DNA from: Phragmites australis
Lineage: Eukaryota; Streptophyta; Magnoliopsida; Poales; Poaceae
NCBI RefSeq assembly: GCF_958298935.1
Contig: NC_084929.1
Coordinates: 31,375,501 to 31,439,500, forward strand
DNA length: 64,000 bases
Direction of reading: 5' to 3'
In this document: positions 47,233 through 61,000 of the stretch, piece after piece
Position numbering within the stretch: position 1 is the first letter of the stretch
Layout of the letters: the number at the start of each line of letters is the position of its first letter
The notes under the pieces: generated by a model
The model's input: only the letters and a program-made list of their open reading frames with translations
Database searches by the model: none
Told to the model about the DNA's origin: nothing
Program-made: the position numbers and the translations under genes

Positions 47233-48138
47233 AAGTTCACCGGTCGTAGTTGACCTGTGCGAAGCTGACAGAGTATAACATGTCACGTTTCTCGCGCAGT
47301 CCACTAGCATTCCTTCGGTGTTGCTACGCGCATTTCATTTGGTCAACAGGTCAGCACGCTCAAGTTCAAACTGCCGGTGGAGCCAGGTACCGCACAGGTC
47401 ACGGTTCCCACCAGCCGACTTCTAGCTGGCTTCAGGAGGCAGGAGGATCCTCCCTAGGCCCAGCTAAGAAAATAAGAAAAAAGTCCACTTTTACATTCTT
47501 AAACTTTCAAGTTTAAAAAATAATCTTGAATAAATTAACTAGACATCCGAAACTCCTTACCTGTTGAAACTGGGCAAACTACACCCTAGCCCGAACAGAT
47601 GCAACAAATGAACAAAACGATAATGAAAGCATGGTTATCACCCCCCTTCTCCTCCCCCTGCTTTTCAACTCTAAAGTAAACACTTTCGACTTTCTATTGA
47701 ACAAATTCGTTTGAACTTTGTTGAAAAAGTTCTAAACCCCATAAGAAAATTAGAGTCCACCTTTCAAATTATCAAAAATAACTTTTACTTAGTTTCATTT
47801 CAACTTCCAAATAAGAAAAACCAATCTTCCAGCGTATCAAAACTTCTTCTTAAATGAAAAAGCAGTGTTCCTTCTCATTGTTCGAAAAAAAAAATGGTTT
47901 AACCTATCCCAAATTCCCAATGAGAATGAAGGGCAAATGATCCTTGATGCAAGTATATCTCTACTACGATACCGTATATATAGCCGCCAAAGCCACACGT
48001 TGCAGCACACACACAAAAAAACTGAGGAAACGGGAAAAAAAAAAGCCTAAAGGCATATTCCGACACACCACGCTGCGCACTGAGCCGCCCATTTCGGTTC
48101 AGGCCTGTGCGGCGCGCGAGTGTGCCGCCGGCGCCGAG
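47233..48138. other. Upstream region of the PrmA gene
   Basis: A moderately GC-rich piece lies at 47250-47460, then AT-rich DNA. A TATA-like ATATATAGCC at about 47975 lies about 160 bp before the PrmA start and may be its promoter. Confidence 0.45.
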
Positions 48139-50243
48139 ATGCTGCCACAGCTGGTGCGCGCTGGCCGCGCCCCTCTCCGACGCCTTGTCTCCACCTTATC
48201 CTCGTCCCGAACCCTCGCGCCTCGCGTCCCTTACGGCATCAGCAGCGGCACCGGCGGCAGTAACCTCCCGCTCTACACTCGCCCCTCGCCGTTCCGCTAC
48301 GGCTCGAGCGGCGCCCGGCGAGGCTTGAGCTTCTACGCCCGCGCGGTCGAAGACGGGGATGAGGCGTCTTCCAGCTCCGCCGCAGCCGGCTCCGACCTCT
48401 CCGCGCCTTACCTCTCCGTCCGCATCCGATGCCGCAGGCAGGACGCTGTCAGTATAAATTCATGGCCACTTCGATTCTTCCATTCCACCTACCGCGAGTA
48501 GTTTCACACATTTTTCTTCAACTGTGACATCGAGAACCAGGAAGTGCTCTCCGAGGCGCTCTTGTGCTTCGGTGCTAGCTCCGTGACTCTGGATGACATC
48601 GCCGATGCTGGAAATCTCGATGAAGTGAGTCCCTTTTGTGTGTGCGACTCGCAATTCCCATGACTACGCTGCTGTCAGATGATCTTCCTGCAATCGATTA
48701 GGCTAATTGAGCTGAAGCAAAAATGTTAATTCTGCAGATCTCCATAACCTCCATATATGCCGATGGGGAGGACGTGGGCTCGAGCGTTTCAAATGCGGCA
48801 AGCGCAGCTGGTCTGGACTACAGCCCGGTGTATGAAACCTCTGTGGGGAAGCAGTGCGATTGGGTGGCAACTGTGCAGGTTAGGATCTGGATGCTGTACA
48901 GTGTGCACTTTTCCTGCTCATGGCCTACGAAGTACAATGTCGATCTTTCTGTCCCCAAATTGTCACACAGTCAAGAAAAAAAACTGTCCACTCATCAATT
49001 ATTCTCAAAAGATGGATCGATATTTTGGGTAGGGGGAAAATGGGCCAAAATACATAAAATTTGCAACAATCTAAGTTAGACCGTTTTACGATTGTATCCT
49101 TTCGGTATCTATATTTCAAATTGTGGAATAACATACTTTTGACTTGTATAACTAGATGCATGGCTCTAACCTGTTTATCGAATCAATTTTTGCTTATCTT
49201 TACATAGGGTGCACGATTACTTGAAAATATTACTCTTGTGGTCTGCAGGAAACATACGAGTCCACTGAAGTGGCTGATGGTCTTTGGGTTGTTCCTAAAT
49301 GGAGAACTCCCCCTGTATGCCTTCAAATCTATTTCCATTTAGTTTTTTTTATAGAAATCTTAAGGAGGTTGTTTGATTTTTTTCCTATGCTGATAATCTA
49401 GTTGAACTAAGAAATTAACTCATGTTTCTTCTCATCCTTTTCCATCCACAGGATCCACAGGCCACAAATATAATCATCAATCCAGGTTTGGCTTTCGGGA
49501 CAGGGGAACATCCGACAACAAAGCTGTGCCTTGTACTTCTACGAGAAGTTATTAAAGGGGGTGAATATTTCATGGACTATGGAACAGGCACCGGAGTTTT
49601 GGGGATTGCAGCTCTGAAGGTGTCATGTCTTTGTGTGTTTATCGTTTACTGCTGTCAAGCGTCATTGCAAGAAGGCGGTGTTACCCTATTCCATACACTC
49701 ACTGTTGGCTTATGAATGCAGATGGGCGCTGCTCAATCTACTGGGATAGACATAGACCCTCAAGCAGTAACCTCAGCTTCTGAAAACTTGTTGCTGAATG
49801 GCTTGCACTCCAACCAAATGCCTGTTTATTTGGTCCCAAAGAATGCCCAGCCTTCATGCTTCCCAAGTACCATCAACAAATCCGAAGGGAACAAATCCAC
49901 CAATAACGTTGACTTGCAGCCCTCAAGAGGTTCACACGACATAGTTGCAGCAAATATACTTCTGAATCCCTTACTGGAGTTGGTTGAAGACATTGTTGGT
50001 TATGCAAAACCTGGTGGAATAGTTGCTGTTTCTGGAATATTAGAGGAGCAGGTAAAGGAATCGACTCTAATATTCAATTTATTCCATCTGGAGTTTATGT
50101 GCTTATTGTACTTTTTATTAATATTTTTATCTCATATAATTCAGGTGCCGAAAGTTGAAGAAGTTTACTCAAGGTACTTGGACAGCATATTGGTATCTGC
50201 AATGGATGGATGGGCCTGCCTTCAGGGAACCAGAAGAGTGTAG
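48139..50243 (+). CDS. Ribosomal protein L11 methyltransferase, PrmA type, organellar
   Basis: Seven exons: 48139-48447, 48541-48624, 48738-48878, 49249-49314, 49452-49619, 49722-50051, 50145-50243. All are in phase and give 398 aa. The first 70 or so residues are rich in Arg and Ser with few acids, as in a chloroplast or mitochondrial transit peptide. The PrmA signature is complete: [14 protein letters not shown] at 210-223, the SAM-binding [13 protein letters not shown] at 242-254, GIDIDPQAV at 264-272, and NILLNP at 334-339. PrmA proteins use S-adenosylmethionine to trimethylate Lys and N-terminal residues of ribosomal protein L11; here the target is probably the organelle L11. A plant-specific insertion (about 290-325) separates two strands. 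Exon 2 has alternative acceptors six bases apart; the downstream one fits better. Confidence 0.93.
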
Positions 50244-51176
50244 CGGGCTAGCAGCGACCTTTATTTTCCAGACACATTCATGAAGCGTTTTGACCATACA
50301 TTTTTCTGACCATTAAGGGAGCTTCTCCTCTACAAACAAGAGACTTTTATCCTAACTGTTTGAAACTGTTTTGTAAGGTTACTTGAATATCGTAGAACAA
50401 ATGTTTTGGACTACAATAGGGCATCAAGTGTGTCTTCACTGTACCGGTTAGATACTGTCTGAAGCTATACAATCTACATAGTGATAGCATGCTTAATTAT
50501 GCCATTTCTTGCCTTGTGACGCCCAGCTATTGCTAATTTTGGACCTTTGATTGTCACCACGATGCTTGAGAAGGCCTATTTTACTGACTATATACATAAT
50601 TTTCTGGGCTTGAGAAATGAAGACCTATAGCTGTTCATACTGCGAGCACATAGATGCTGCACCAGGGTACGCATGATCTACGTGAAGTGATGAATCAAAT
50701 GCCTATAGGATCCATGTGGGTGTAAATGTGGCGAAGTGTAGTAGGAGATCAACATCCTAGGCTCCTAGCTTGATTTTCATTGGCTTTAGCAGCCGAGATG
50801 AATACTTTTAGTACACTTTAACGTAGAATTACAAGAAACGGCAGAAACCATCCATTTCAGTCAGTACAAGAAATGGCTGAAATTGCCCTTTTCAATTAGT
50901 AAAAAAAATAAAAGCTGTGTTTCTATGCAAATTCCAATTTTGTCTACATCCCCCGAGGCATGTCTTAACCTTCTAGAAATAAGCTGAATGTGCTCTGATA
51001 ACACCTTTCTGCTGGGAAATTCCCCCCAAAAAATAGAGCGGCAGCTGATAGTCTGGCATTTCGTTAAGTAATCTGAATCCCTTATTCAGTGCTTTCCCCC
51101 AACAAAGCAACTTCTGCACTTCTCCATGACCAAAGCTTTGAAATTTTCTCCCTGCAACTTATTCAGTGGATCCAAT
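50244..51176. other. Spacer between the PrmA gene and the DEG15 pseudogene
   Basis: It holds the PrmA 3' untranslated region (to about 50500) and AT-rich spacer. The two loci point toward each other. No further gene is seen. Confidence 0.5.
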
Positions 51177-53038
51177 CTATATTTTGCTGGGTATCTTGTG
51201 CCTAAAGAGTTCCTCCAGATCTCCTCTAGATTTCAAAACTTCTTGCTTATCATTAAGAAACTTTGAGAACTCCAAATTTTTTTCCTCTTTGCTCTTCTCA
51301 GGAAAGCTGCTGATGAATGGGCATGATGATGGGTCCAGAGCCCAAACTGACGAGAGCACTTCATCGTGTTTGTCCAATTGCTCCAAACTTGTGGAATCTC
51401 CAATTGCTGTAAAAAAAGAGAAAAGTGAAATGCATTCCTAATTTCATATGTGCTCAAAATGGTTTCGATTTCATCAATGATGACTACAGTTTAGAGCAGA
51501 AAATGATATGAGCAAACTTAAGTAGCACATGAATACTTGAAGATTGTTTCCAACGATTTGCTGGGGATGCTGAAATTCATATGAGGTATTGTGCTTCAAC
51601 CACCATGCTTAGCATTGCTGGATATGGAAGCCAAAGAAATAAGTGGCTGAAAAAAATAAGATTGAGCTTTTTGGAAAATGAATACCACGCTGTTCCTCTA
51701 GTCACTAGAATGAATGACATAAATGTAAGCGTCTGCTCACAAGTGCAAGAAAACAAGATGACTGTAAAGAGATTTCACAAATAGCACATATCCAACATAA
51801 AAAATGGAAAGCCGATACTGTCGATGAAATGACAGAATAACTTGATGAAAATCATACAAAGGTGCACTTAATTTCTGAAGTGAGGCCTCAAAATAAATTT
51901 ATATTTTATAACTTGTTACCAGCCCAACCATTCATCCGAATGAATTAACAAGGGCACCACCACTAGCCCCTGGATGAACTCCCGCTGTTGTCTGCAGCAT
52001 TACTGGCATGTCCACATTGTCAGCTTCAGCTTCCACAGTGCCAGCCAGATGAGAATGATGAGTTGACGGGATTTTGACAACCTTTGACACAACCCCAGAG
52101 GAAAAGGAGGAGCATAGACCTCCATTTAAATACAAAAATATTAATTCCATAATAATAAAACTCAAAACATTTGGATGGCATGCATATGTGATCAAAACAA
52201 GCATCAAACTGCTCTAAGCACTATTTTTAAAACTGCTCTATGCATTGATCTTAAGTACTAAGAAGCGCATGGATCAACTTGCATATCTGTATTAGCTATG
52301 TATGGAATCGACACAATTCCAGGCGCTGGACTAACTAACGGTGATGGAATGCAAGTACAAATGGTTGCAGGACGCCAAATTGCACATCCCCGCTTATTAT
52401 CCTCACCTCAACGAGCACATCAAGACGCGCCTCCGGTACCAACCTCGGGTGCAATTCCTGCAGTCATCAAAGTAAACAAGCAAGCAAACAATTTAGCACA
52501 AAACGACCTCGATACACAGTCATGACGCTGTAACCAACCTGGTCGGGTCTATCGCGCTGCTCCGCTACCAGGAACGACTCGACAAGCGACGCGGCCGTGA
52601 GCGCGACGTCCCCCGCCACGTGCCCGTGAGCTGCGCAGATACGGTCGAGAAGCGGCGGCGGGTCAGCCAGGGAGTCCCGCGGCAGGAGGACGGCCGACGC
52701 CGAGAGTGAGGTGGACCCCGACCTGGAACCCAGGTCAACCAAGTCACCACACGGCTCGAGGAAAGCTGAAATTTAGCGGGTAAATCGACGGATTAGGGAG
52801 GGAGAGAGGAGGGGTGACGCACTGCTGGAGGTGGAAGGCGTGGCGGCGCATCTTCACGGCCTTGGGGTCCTGGACGCGGAGAGCAGAGGGGTGGCCAGCG
52901 AGAAAATCCGATGGAGCTGCTGCTGATAGCAGAGGAGGAGGAAGAGGGGGAGGTGTGGACTCGGGGACTCACCGGGCCGACGATTCGTGCCATGGCAGCG
53001 AAGTGGCGCGCGGCCCTGGCGATGTCGCGCGGAAACAT
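51177..53038 (-). pseudogene. DEG15: DEG15 peroxisomal processing protease, internally deleted
   Basis: Minus-strand exons of the trypsin-like protease that clips PTS2 signals from imported peroxisomal proteins. The 5' end is in order and in phase: 53038-52973 (MFPRDIARAARHF), 52869-52823 (DPKAVKMRRHAFHLQ), 52722-52539 (SGSTSLSASAVLLPRDS) and 52457-52407. After that about 400 residues of the family, including most of the protease domain, are missing. What follows is a block at 52207-51932 with the active-site region (TTAGVHPGASGGALVN; the family usually has GGSGG) that stops at TGA; one near 51640-51540 (NAKHGG, stop, STIPHMNFSIP); and the C-terminus at 51386-51177 ending PSKI, a peroxisomal targeting signal of the SKL type. 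Two stops and the large gap make it a pseudogene, unless the gap is an assembly error. Confidence 0.88.
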
Positions 53039-56000
53039 AGCGCGCGGGGTGGGAGGGGACGGCGGGAGGGAGGAGGGGACGAGGAGAACCCCGAAAGCTG
53101 ATGCCTTTGGTTGCTTCTCCGATGGGCAAGCTTCGCTTTGCTTAGCTTTGCAGAAGTGAATCCGTTGTGTTGGTGAATCAGAATTCACGGAGATTCAGAC
53201 GTGTTGGGAGTATCTGCTAATTTTTAGTCTTTTTGTTTCGGCCGAAAATTTTAAAAAATAATTTATATATTATAGATGGTAAATGTTGGATTGTGAAAAA
53301 AATTTAGATTTTTTATCGTAGATTAAAAAAAATTTATAGACAGTTTAATAAAATAGACTTTTACCGTCTATAAAAAGCTTAGAGAAACTAGGTTCTCAGA
53401 TTCTCGTAATCCAATAATCGAATTATAAAAAACTATAAAAAACCATCTATTTATTTTATCTCTAAATTGTAAAAACTGAAAATCACAATCCAAAATTAAA
53501 ATAATCACACTCTTACTACCAGTACTATTTTTTTTACTGAATCTTTTTAGGCTACCCATTACTCTTTATTCTCCTACGCTGTGACCGTAATTGCACGTTT
53601 TGGATGTTTGGTTCGAGAAATAAACTCATTTTAGACAGGATGATTCATCATGAATTTATCATATGAATTTTGATGGGATGATAATATCACTCATGTTTTC
53701 ACTAATCGTATGCCCGTGAGGAATGAGATAATGATAGATTAATTTATTACATTCCTTAAACCAAATATACCGGTTAGAAATTAGATGCGATGGATCACCT
53801 CATTTCTCAAACCAAACAACTTGAAATTGTAGCTTTTGCTGTTCCAAATTGGACCTGCGCACTGGACTACGGTGCATTTTAATGGTGCAAAGACTGTACC
53901 CTGCGAAGTCAACAAGAAGGCTTGTTGTCTCGCATCAGGTGCACATCTTATTGATTTCGGTTCTTGCGGGAATGAGGATTAACGTGAGTTTCACATGAGG
54001 ATTAACGTGATTTCGGTTCTTGCGGAAATGAGGATTAACATCTTATCGATAGAGCATCAAATAATTTGTATGAGAATATTGAGCAGAAAATATAGCCGTA
54101 CATAATAAATTTATATAGGAATATTAAGCAATGAATATTTCGGAGCTATCATTATTATTGGCCAGTTAGAGATCGATAACATAAGCATACGATGACATAT
54201 AATACACGTGAGGGCACGTAATGTATGTAAAGTCACATGATGCTGAGTAAGGCTGATAAATGAATCCTTGGCTATAAAAGGAGGAGAATAGTTGGAAAGA
54301 AAGTTATCCAGAAGCAAAAGTAAAAAAGCGAGAGCAATCTAGTTTTTACCTAGTCTTCGAAGCTCTTCGCACCATAGTGTGTAGTATTCCACTTGTAAAA
54401 GATTTGATATTTAGAGAAGCTTTGTGAATTAGCCGTTGTAAGCAACTCTATAAGGTAATCTCTTTGTCTGTGGAGATTTTCGAAAAAAAACCATATGTAA
54501 ATTAGTTTGTTAGAATGAAGTAGTTTTCCTTTGAAAAAATCTTAGTCTTTTTAGTTTGTTTATATGAAGAATACTATGTAAGAAACCTACTTGGTGGTTC
54601 TCACTTCTCATGGTAGTCCTGCATCTGGCATTGCGCTCGTAGGGAATAACACGAGAATGTGATCAGGAGCAGCGTGCGTGCATTGCTCATTCCTTAGGAC
54701 CTGTTGGGAGCACGGTATTTTTTCACCCGAAAATACCTGCCTTCCATCTGTATTTTTCTGTGCACAAGGAAATACTGGAATGCAGCGGATTTCTTTCCCC
54801 CCTGAAAAAGGCTGTTTGGGTAAGAGGAAAAAAACGAGCCATGCAAGAATAGTGAGTATAATGCAGTTGTTCAGAAAATTAGCAATCAAAATCATGAGCT
54901 CTAGAACGGAGGCAAGAGCTATGCCTTTGATTAACTAAAGAAGAGGAGAAGGAATACAAATTCCAGGGATCCACAGAACAACACGAACTTGTGCACCGAC
55001 AACAAAACCGAAGATAGTCATCCCAACCAAAGAACAACCTGCGATCCAACAGAGAACAACATCTTCACCGAACCATACGATTATGTTCTACTGCTACTAG
55101 ATTAAATCACGGGAATCACAGCCAAGGAGAGAGGGGAGGGGAGGGGAGGGGGGGGGGGTAGAGTGTAGCTCAGCAACGAGCAGCAAGTAACACGAGAAGC
55201 AGCTTCGAGGGAGGCGAGGCAGCTGCGTGAATCAGTTGGGGATCTCGTCGTCGTCACCGCCGATTGGATCGTAGCTCGTCTAGGGTTGGCTCGCTACGCC
55301 ACTGATTTGCTCGCCCTCGCCGCTAACTGCGACGCGCTCGCCGCTGCCAGCCACCGCCAGTGGGATCGCCCTCGCCGCAAGGGCTTGCTCTGAGCTGAGG
55401 ACTCGAGCCTACTGATCGATACTCCCGATAGTTTTGAGTATTTTTAGTCGGAGCTCGCGAGGCGGTTTTTTTTTTTGTTTTACAGGTGGAGAGGCCGAAA
55501 ACAGATGTAATATTTTTGGGCTAATCGGTCTTCTAAATATATCTTTTTGGGTAAAATATAAATTCCAAGCGGACATGTATTTATTGGGTGACTTGCACGC
55601 TCGATCGGTTGTCGGTTGCGCATCCTTCGATCCGTGCAGTAAGTGGAACTTTCAATTTTGGTGCGTGTTCACATGACATGAGCTATCTACGCACTAGTTC
55701 TCCTACCTTCACTTTTCCCACACGTCTCCCCTTTCCTGTTCTTGTTCTTTCTCAGAATCGAGTCTCGACCACCATTATTGGCCCCAAAAATAGGTTGCCA
55801 CCATGCATTGCCAACCAGATGGGACGACTTGTTGATGCTGTTGCTTCTCGGATGTGCTATCCGTGGCCAATGAAATTATGTTTGGGGTCACTCGCTATTG
55901 CCATCTTCGTGCATTGCCATTGGGATAAGTCGTCGCCATTGACGCTCAGATGAGCCGTTGCGCCTCCTCTCCACCTCTATGAGGCGCGGAGCCACCTCAG

Positions 56001-56214
56001 AGGGACGATGGAGCAACGGTTGTATCCGTCGAGAGGTGATCTCTCTGACTCAAGGGACGCTGCATGTGATTCCTAGATCTGCTGCCCGCATATCAATTCT
56101 AAGTGGGGAAAGCCTTCGCCTCCCTCATTTGAGCTTTGTCCTCTCTCCTAGTTCATTTCTCCCCTCTCCACGCTTCAATTCACTCTTCCCTTTTTTTCTC
56201 TCCCATATTTCTAC
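53039..56214. other. Intergenic region without recognised genes
   Basis: 53220-53520 is AT-rich with internal inverted motifs typical of a MITE, but no termini were fixed. At 53953-53984 and 54009-54040 a 32-bp motif is repeated (GATTTCGGTTCTTGCGG start). A TATA-like GGCTATAAAAGGAGGAG at 54271 precedes a leader-like stretch without an open frame; it may be an LTR remnant. 55240-55380 is GC-rich; its minus strand ends SYDPIGGDDDEIPN-stop, possibly the 3' end of an unknown coding fragment. A G-rich simple repeat lies at 55135-55158. Confidence 0.45.
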
Positions 56215-58055
56215 TGAAAGGATCGAATAGCCTAAGAAAATAGAAGAGGTGAATTGGAATATTATTATTTTTTAATCCTACCAAAATCTAGAATAAGTAG
56301 CAACTTTAGTCTAGATAAATTGAAATATGACTACACGATCAAACTAGACGGAAGTAGAAAAAACAAGCAAGCTAGAACATAAAGTAAATGCAGAAAGAAA
56401 AGTTTGCAAGAAGTAAAATGTTCAAATATAAATGAAGAAAAGTAAGGAGATTGATAAGAGAACACCGTTTTTTTTTGAAGTATCGAGGAGTTGGCACTCC
56501 CCTAGTCCTCGTTGGAGCATCCACAAAGGATATCGCCCCCCTTAGTCACGAAGTCTCAAGCTCTCACTCATGATTGCCACTTCTCTATCTCCGGATTGGT
56601 GGTCATCAAATCAAGTCCTGGAGCTCTCACAAGAACTCTAAGAGCTCACTGAGACATCTCCAATCACTAAAGAACGGCTAGGTGTTACTAACCACTAAGA
56701 GTAACAGGCCAATAGCTTCACTTGACCAAGATCAAACCTAGATTACAGCTAGATGCACACTTGCTACTCTTGAAGCACTAATAAAGTCCTTAACCGTTAA
56801 TTAGAGACTTGAAAATCAACTCAAGTGCACTCTCTTGCTTCTTGATGATACACATAGTGTATGAACTCCTCTAGGTTACCAGAGAAACAAATGAAATCAA
56901 GTGAGGAATTATTTATAGGCTAGATATCCAAATTTAGTCGCTGCCTAACCACCCACTTTTTCTATTAGCACCGGATGATCTGGTAAGTACCATCTCACAC
57001 ATACCGGATAATCCGGTGAGTAGAAACTCCCGAGATAACTGTGACAGCTGTCACTAGACGTTGATCCTTAGGTGTACTCATCCGCTGACCACTGAAGTAA
57101 TACCAGACAATCCGGTCAGAAGAACCAGGCTAAAACACTTGTTGCAAACCTCTCTACAAGAATTACTCTCATGATGTCATCTTTTCCTATACCAGACCAT
57201 CCGGTGAGTGAAGCCTCTTCTGAACCTCTCTACAATATCAATCTGGTGTATTTGTCTGGTGAGCACAACAAAAACACCAGACTATCCGGTGAGTAGAGCT
57301 TCATTTTTATACACTTGTAATTTACCTCTACAAGAAATAGTCTGGTGATCCCCTCTTTCCATCACTGGATAATCCAGTGAGCTTAAATTCATTTTCCCTT
57401 AGAAATTTTGCTTCTACTGAAAAAAGTCTGGTTCACTCACCACTTTAACACTGAACTATCTGGTGAAACATTTCGAAAACTTTTGAACATGTGTCAATGG
57501 AAAAAGCTTCCGGTGATTTCACTAGTTAGATATCGGATCATCCTACACACTAAGTTCTCTTCTGATCTGAACTGAAAGGAAAACTCAGGTGAGAATTCAT
57601 TTCAAGTTATCGGACTATCCGATGAGGTATATTTCTTATTGAGCTCGTCTAATTCAACCCTCTTTGAGCTCTAACTTTTTGACGACTCAACCAAGGGCTT
57701 CTATGAGCTACCTAGTGTTAGAAATTCATAAGTATGCATCAAATCAAGTCTAGACTCACTAGATCATGTTACTATTCTTAGTCCCTCTTTTATAGCACAA
57801 TTAAAAAGACTAAGAAAGAAGACATATACTACTATAAATGTCATTCATCTCCTTTTTGACACTTAAAACTAGAAGATCATCAATCTTAATGCATATGTCC
57901 TTTGATCGTCCATATAATCAACTTAGGAACAAGAATACCCAATCATCATTGTGAACTAAATTTTTTGATACCAATCAAAACACACTTGTTAGTCATAATG
58001 ATACGATTGTCATCAATTACTGGAACACTTACCACTTATTTAGGGACCTAGATAC
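56215..58055 (-). mobile_element. Solo LTR-like element, inverted
   Basis: On the plus strand it starts TGAAAGGATCGAATAGCC; in reverse complement this is the LTR end GATCCTTTCA, the same as the solo LTR at 37100-39459. The other end, in reverse complement, starts near TGTAGTATCTAGGTCCCTAA, comparable with the start of that LTR. No coding sequence is inside. A clear target duplication was not found, so the right border is approximate. Its centre (56960-57625) carries about nine short palindromes of the ACCGGATNATCCGGTGAG kind. Confidence 0.65.
56960..57625. repeat. Array of short palindromes in the LTR
   Basis: About nine diverged copies, spaced 30 to 110 bp, of a palindrome of about 17 bp with CCGGATNATCCGG at its core. 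Examples are TACCGGATAATCCGGTGAG near 57001 and CACCAGACTATCCGGTGAG near 57275. Confidence 0.75.
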
Positions 58056-61000
58056 TACACATACGCTTTTTGATGTGTTCATTGGTGCATAGATTTCCTC
58101 ACGATGGAGGAGAATCCCATCGTTTGAAGGAGGCAACACATGGGAGGTGGAGCCAAAACATGGTATGCGTTTGTTTAGCTCTTCACTTGTTTGATAGGGT
58201 AGTCAGTTCATTTGGACATGATTTTTTGATTCACATGTTTCATCCTCTGCAAATTTGGTGGGATTTCATCCGTGGAAGGAGGGCACACAGGTGGGTGGGA
58301 GAGGACAAAAAAAATGGGGATGTGTGCCTTCATTTGCTCAATATGCAGAATTGGGATGTTTTTTGAGGTGCGATTTTTTTCAATTTTGTAGACAGGGACA
58401 TGGATTTGGATAGGTTCTTCGGAGATCCTAAGCTGTTAATAGGTGTTGTTCCATCGATAGGAGGATGAATTCATACGGGAAGGCGACAGGGTTGAGGTGT
58501 GAGGTGTTTTCGGTATGCTAATTTAGGTAGTTTTTCTCCGGTTGATCTCTAAGAGTCCCAATTGTGTTCTAGATTTCAACATTCAGGAAGCGGGATCCTT
58601 AGACATTTCATCTTATTTTGTTGTTGTTTGTGATCTCATTTAGAATCTATGAAATATTATAGTAAATTATGATATGATAATGTTTCAACAGAAGTGATGT
58701 GTCTGCAAACTGCATGCTTTCATGTGTTTACTTCCGAGTGCCTTAAACACATATGTTGCCCTTTTTAATGTATAATGATTAACCAATATGATCATATTAT
58801 ATAAGTTCAATGAGGTAGATTTCCATTTTTCATTATGTTTTATTTATGGATGATGACTGGTCCAAATGACCATGTCCATATTTCACGGGGTGTTATAAAC
58901 TAATTTGGACTTCAATACGATCCTCAATTTTGTCTTATCCAAATTTGGCGTACGTTAAATGAATATGATAGGGCCTTCACAATGTCCTTTCTAGCTAGCT
59001 ATGTCTTGGGCCACTCATTCTTCATTGTTCTTGTGGATATGAGCTCTTATTTGTTCATACAATTTCTGAACATTACTGATGCGGGCCTTCGATGCTAATA
59101 AGATCAAAATAATAAGGAACATAATGCATTTTTTCTGGATCAATGTTTCCAAATTCTTTTCTTTTTTGGATTTTCGTTAACTGGCAATAGAGTATTGATT
59201 TTGGACCTTAGGACGTTGTTTAGGCATTTTATGTCTATAAGACAAGAATTTTGGACGAAAATTACAAGCAGTTTTATAGTAAACATTTAATGAGTTATTA
59301 GGCAATTTCATGTACATAAGGTAGGTATTTTGGTTCAAAGTTGTAAGTTTTTGTACTCATTATTCAGTTTTACTTTTCATGTTAGATTTAGGCATTTTGT
59401 GTTTTTGTTTTTTAAATTGTTCCTATCATTTCAGAAGAATGAATGTAATTTATATAGGTAGTTTTTACCAAATATTGTATATTTTTTGCTTTTTCATGTG
59501 TTTTAGGGGAAATGGTTGCTCTAAATGAGGCTTATGTTTCAATACTTTTTATGAACTAGTTGGTAATTAATTATGGTCCACAAGCATTTTTTTCATGTTA
59601 TAACTATATCTACTCGTCATGATAGGGTGTTCAACGCTTGTATTTATAGATTGCTATGTTTTATGGGGCACACCCTATTCAATGTTGCTAGGGACTAGAG
59701 CTCATTTATATTTATATAGTTTCTGAATGAGGCTGATGCGGTGCTACTCTATGATAGGGTCCACATGTGGCATGTTGAGGTCATTTTTCATGCTAGGTTA
59801 TGGCTAATTAATCATCTTTCTAATGGTGAATCCTAAAGGATGCAATAAATTTTTTATGAGTGTATTTTTATGTTGGTTGAAAACAATTTAAGAATATCAA
59901 ATAAGTATTTTTGTTTCATTGAAAACAAGTTTTGAAGCAAACATTTAAGACATGCTTCTCATGTTTTGCAGGTTCAAGTTGTGTTTCATGCAATGTGCCA
60001 GGTCTCCAACATCTTTTTCTCAAATCAAGTGAACTGCTCTGAATTTTTTTTCTGTGTGATCAAAATATGATTTCAATGAGGTGCATTTGAAGTTCCTTTA
60101 TAGATAGAATCTATTCTTGTTTTGTGCATATGTGTGGCCCCGCCATGCTAGAGTGTGCTACCCAAGACTAGAGGTGAGTATACAAGTTGCTTATCAGATT
60201 CAATGAATTTACTTATAAACATACAACAAACTGCTTCTAGTCTTCTACCAATTGGTCATAGATTTGAACTTCCAAAGTTGTCCTCGACGTATGTAGAATT
60301 TGGTAAAAGGAGGTATGTATTGAAGAGGAAGAAGGCAAGTTCCCAATATTAGTTCCCCCTACAAGGCGCATACCTTAATTTTTTATGCTCATGATGGATG
60401 AATATATATGCATTTTGACTTTTTGAACATTTTGAATCAAATTGTTTATCTATTTTTGTGTGTGGTAATTAAGCATTTTTATGTTAGCTTGAAGTATTGT
60501 TTATCTTCCATCAGGTATTTTTTAATGGTTCCATCAAGCATTTTACATGAACAGATAATTGTGCTAGGATCTTTTAAGCTCATGGTTCCATCAGGCAATG
60601 TATTGAAAATTTATGTGTTAGCACATATATCTTTATAATTTATTTTCTCCATTTTATAATGAAATCGATCTTATTGTCATATTTAACATGGATTCATAAT
60701 AGTTTGTGTTTAAATCAGTTTCATGAGTATGCAACTTTATTTTTATAGACAAGCAACATTTTGAACACTGCCAAGTACCTTTTTCTTAAAACAGCTTTCT
60801 TAACCAGCATCAAGGACTTTCATATATAGATATTATAAAAAAAGCACATTCATAGCTGCAGTTCAATCAACTCCTGCAGGCACTCTATTTTATTTTGTTG
60901 TGATTATTGGTAGTTTTACGAATATGGTCATCGGACCTTTTGTGTGTATTTGGATAGGATTTTCATTTTCTTGACTCAACACATATGCTCGTAGCTTTAT

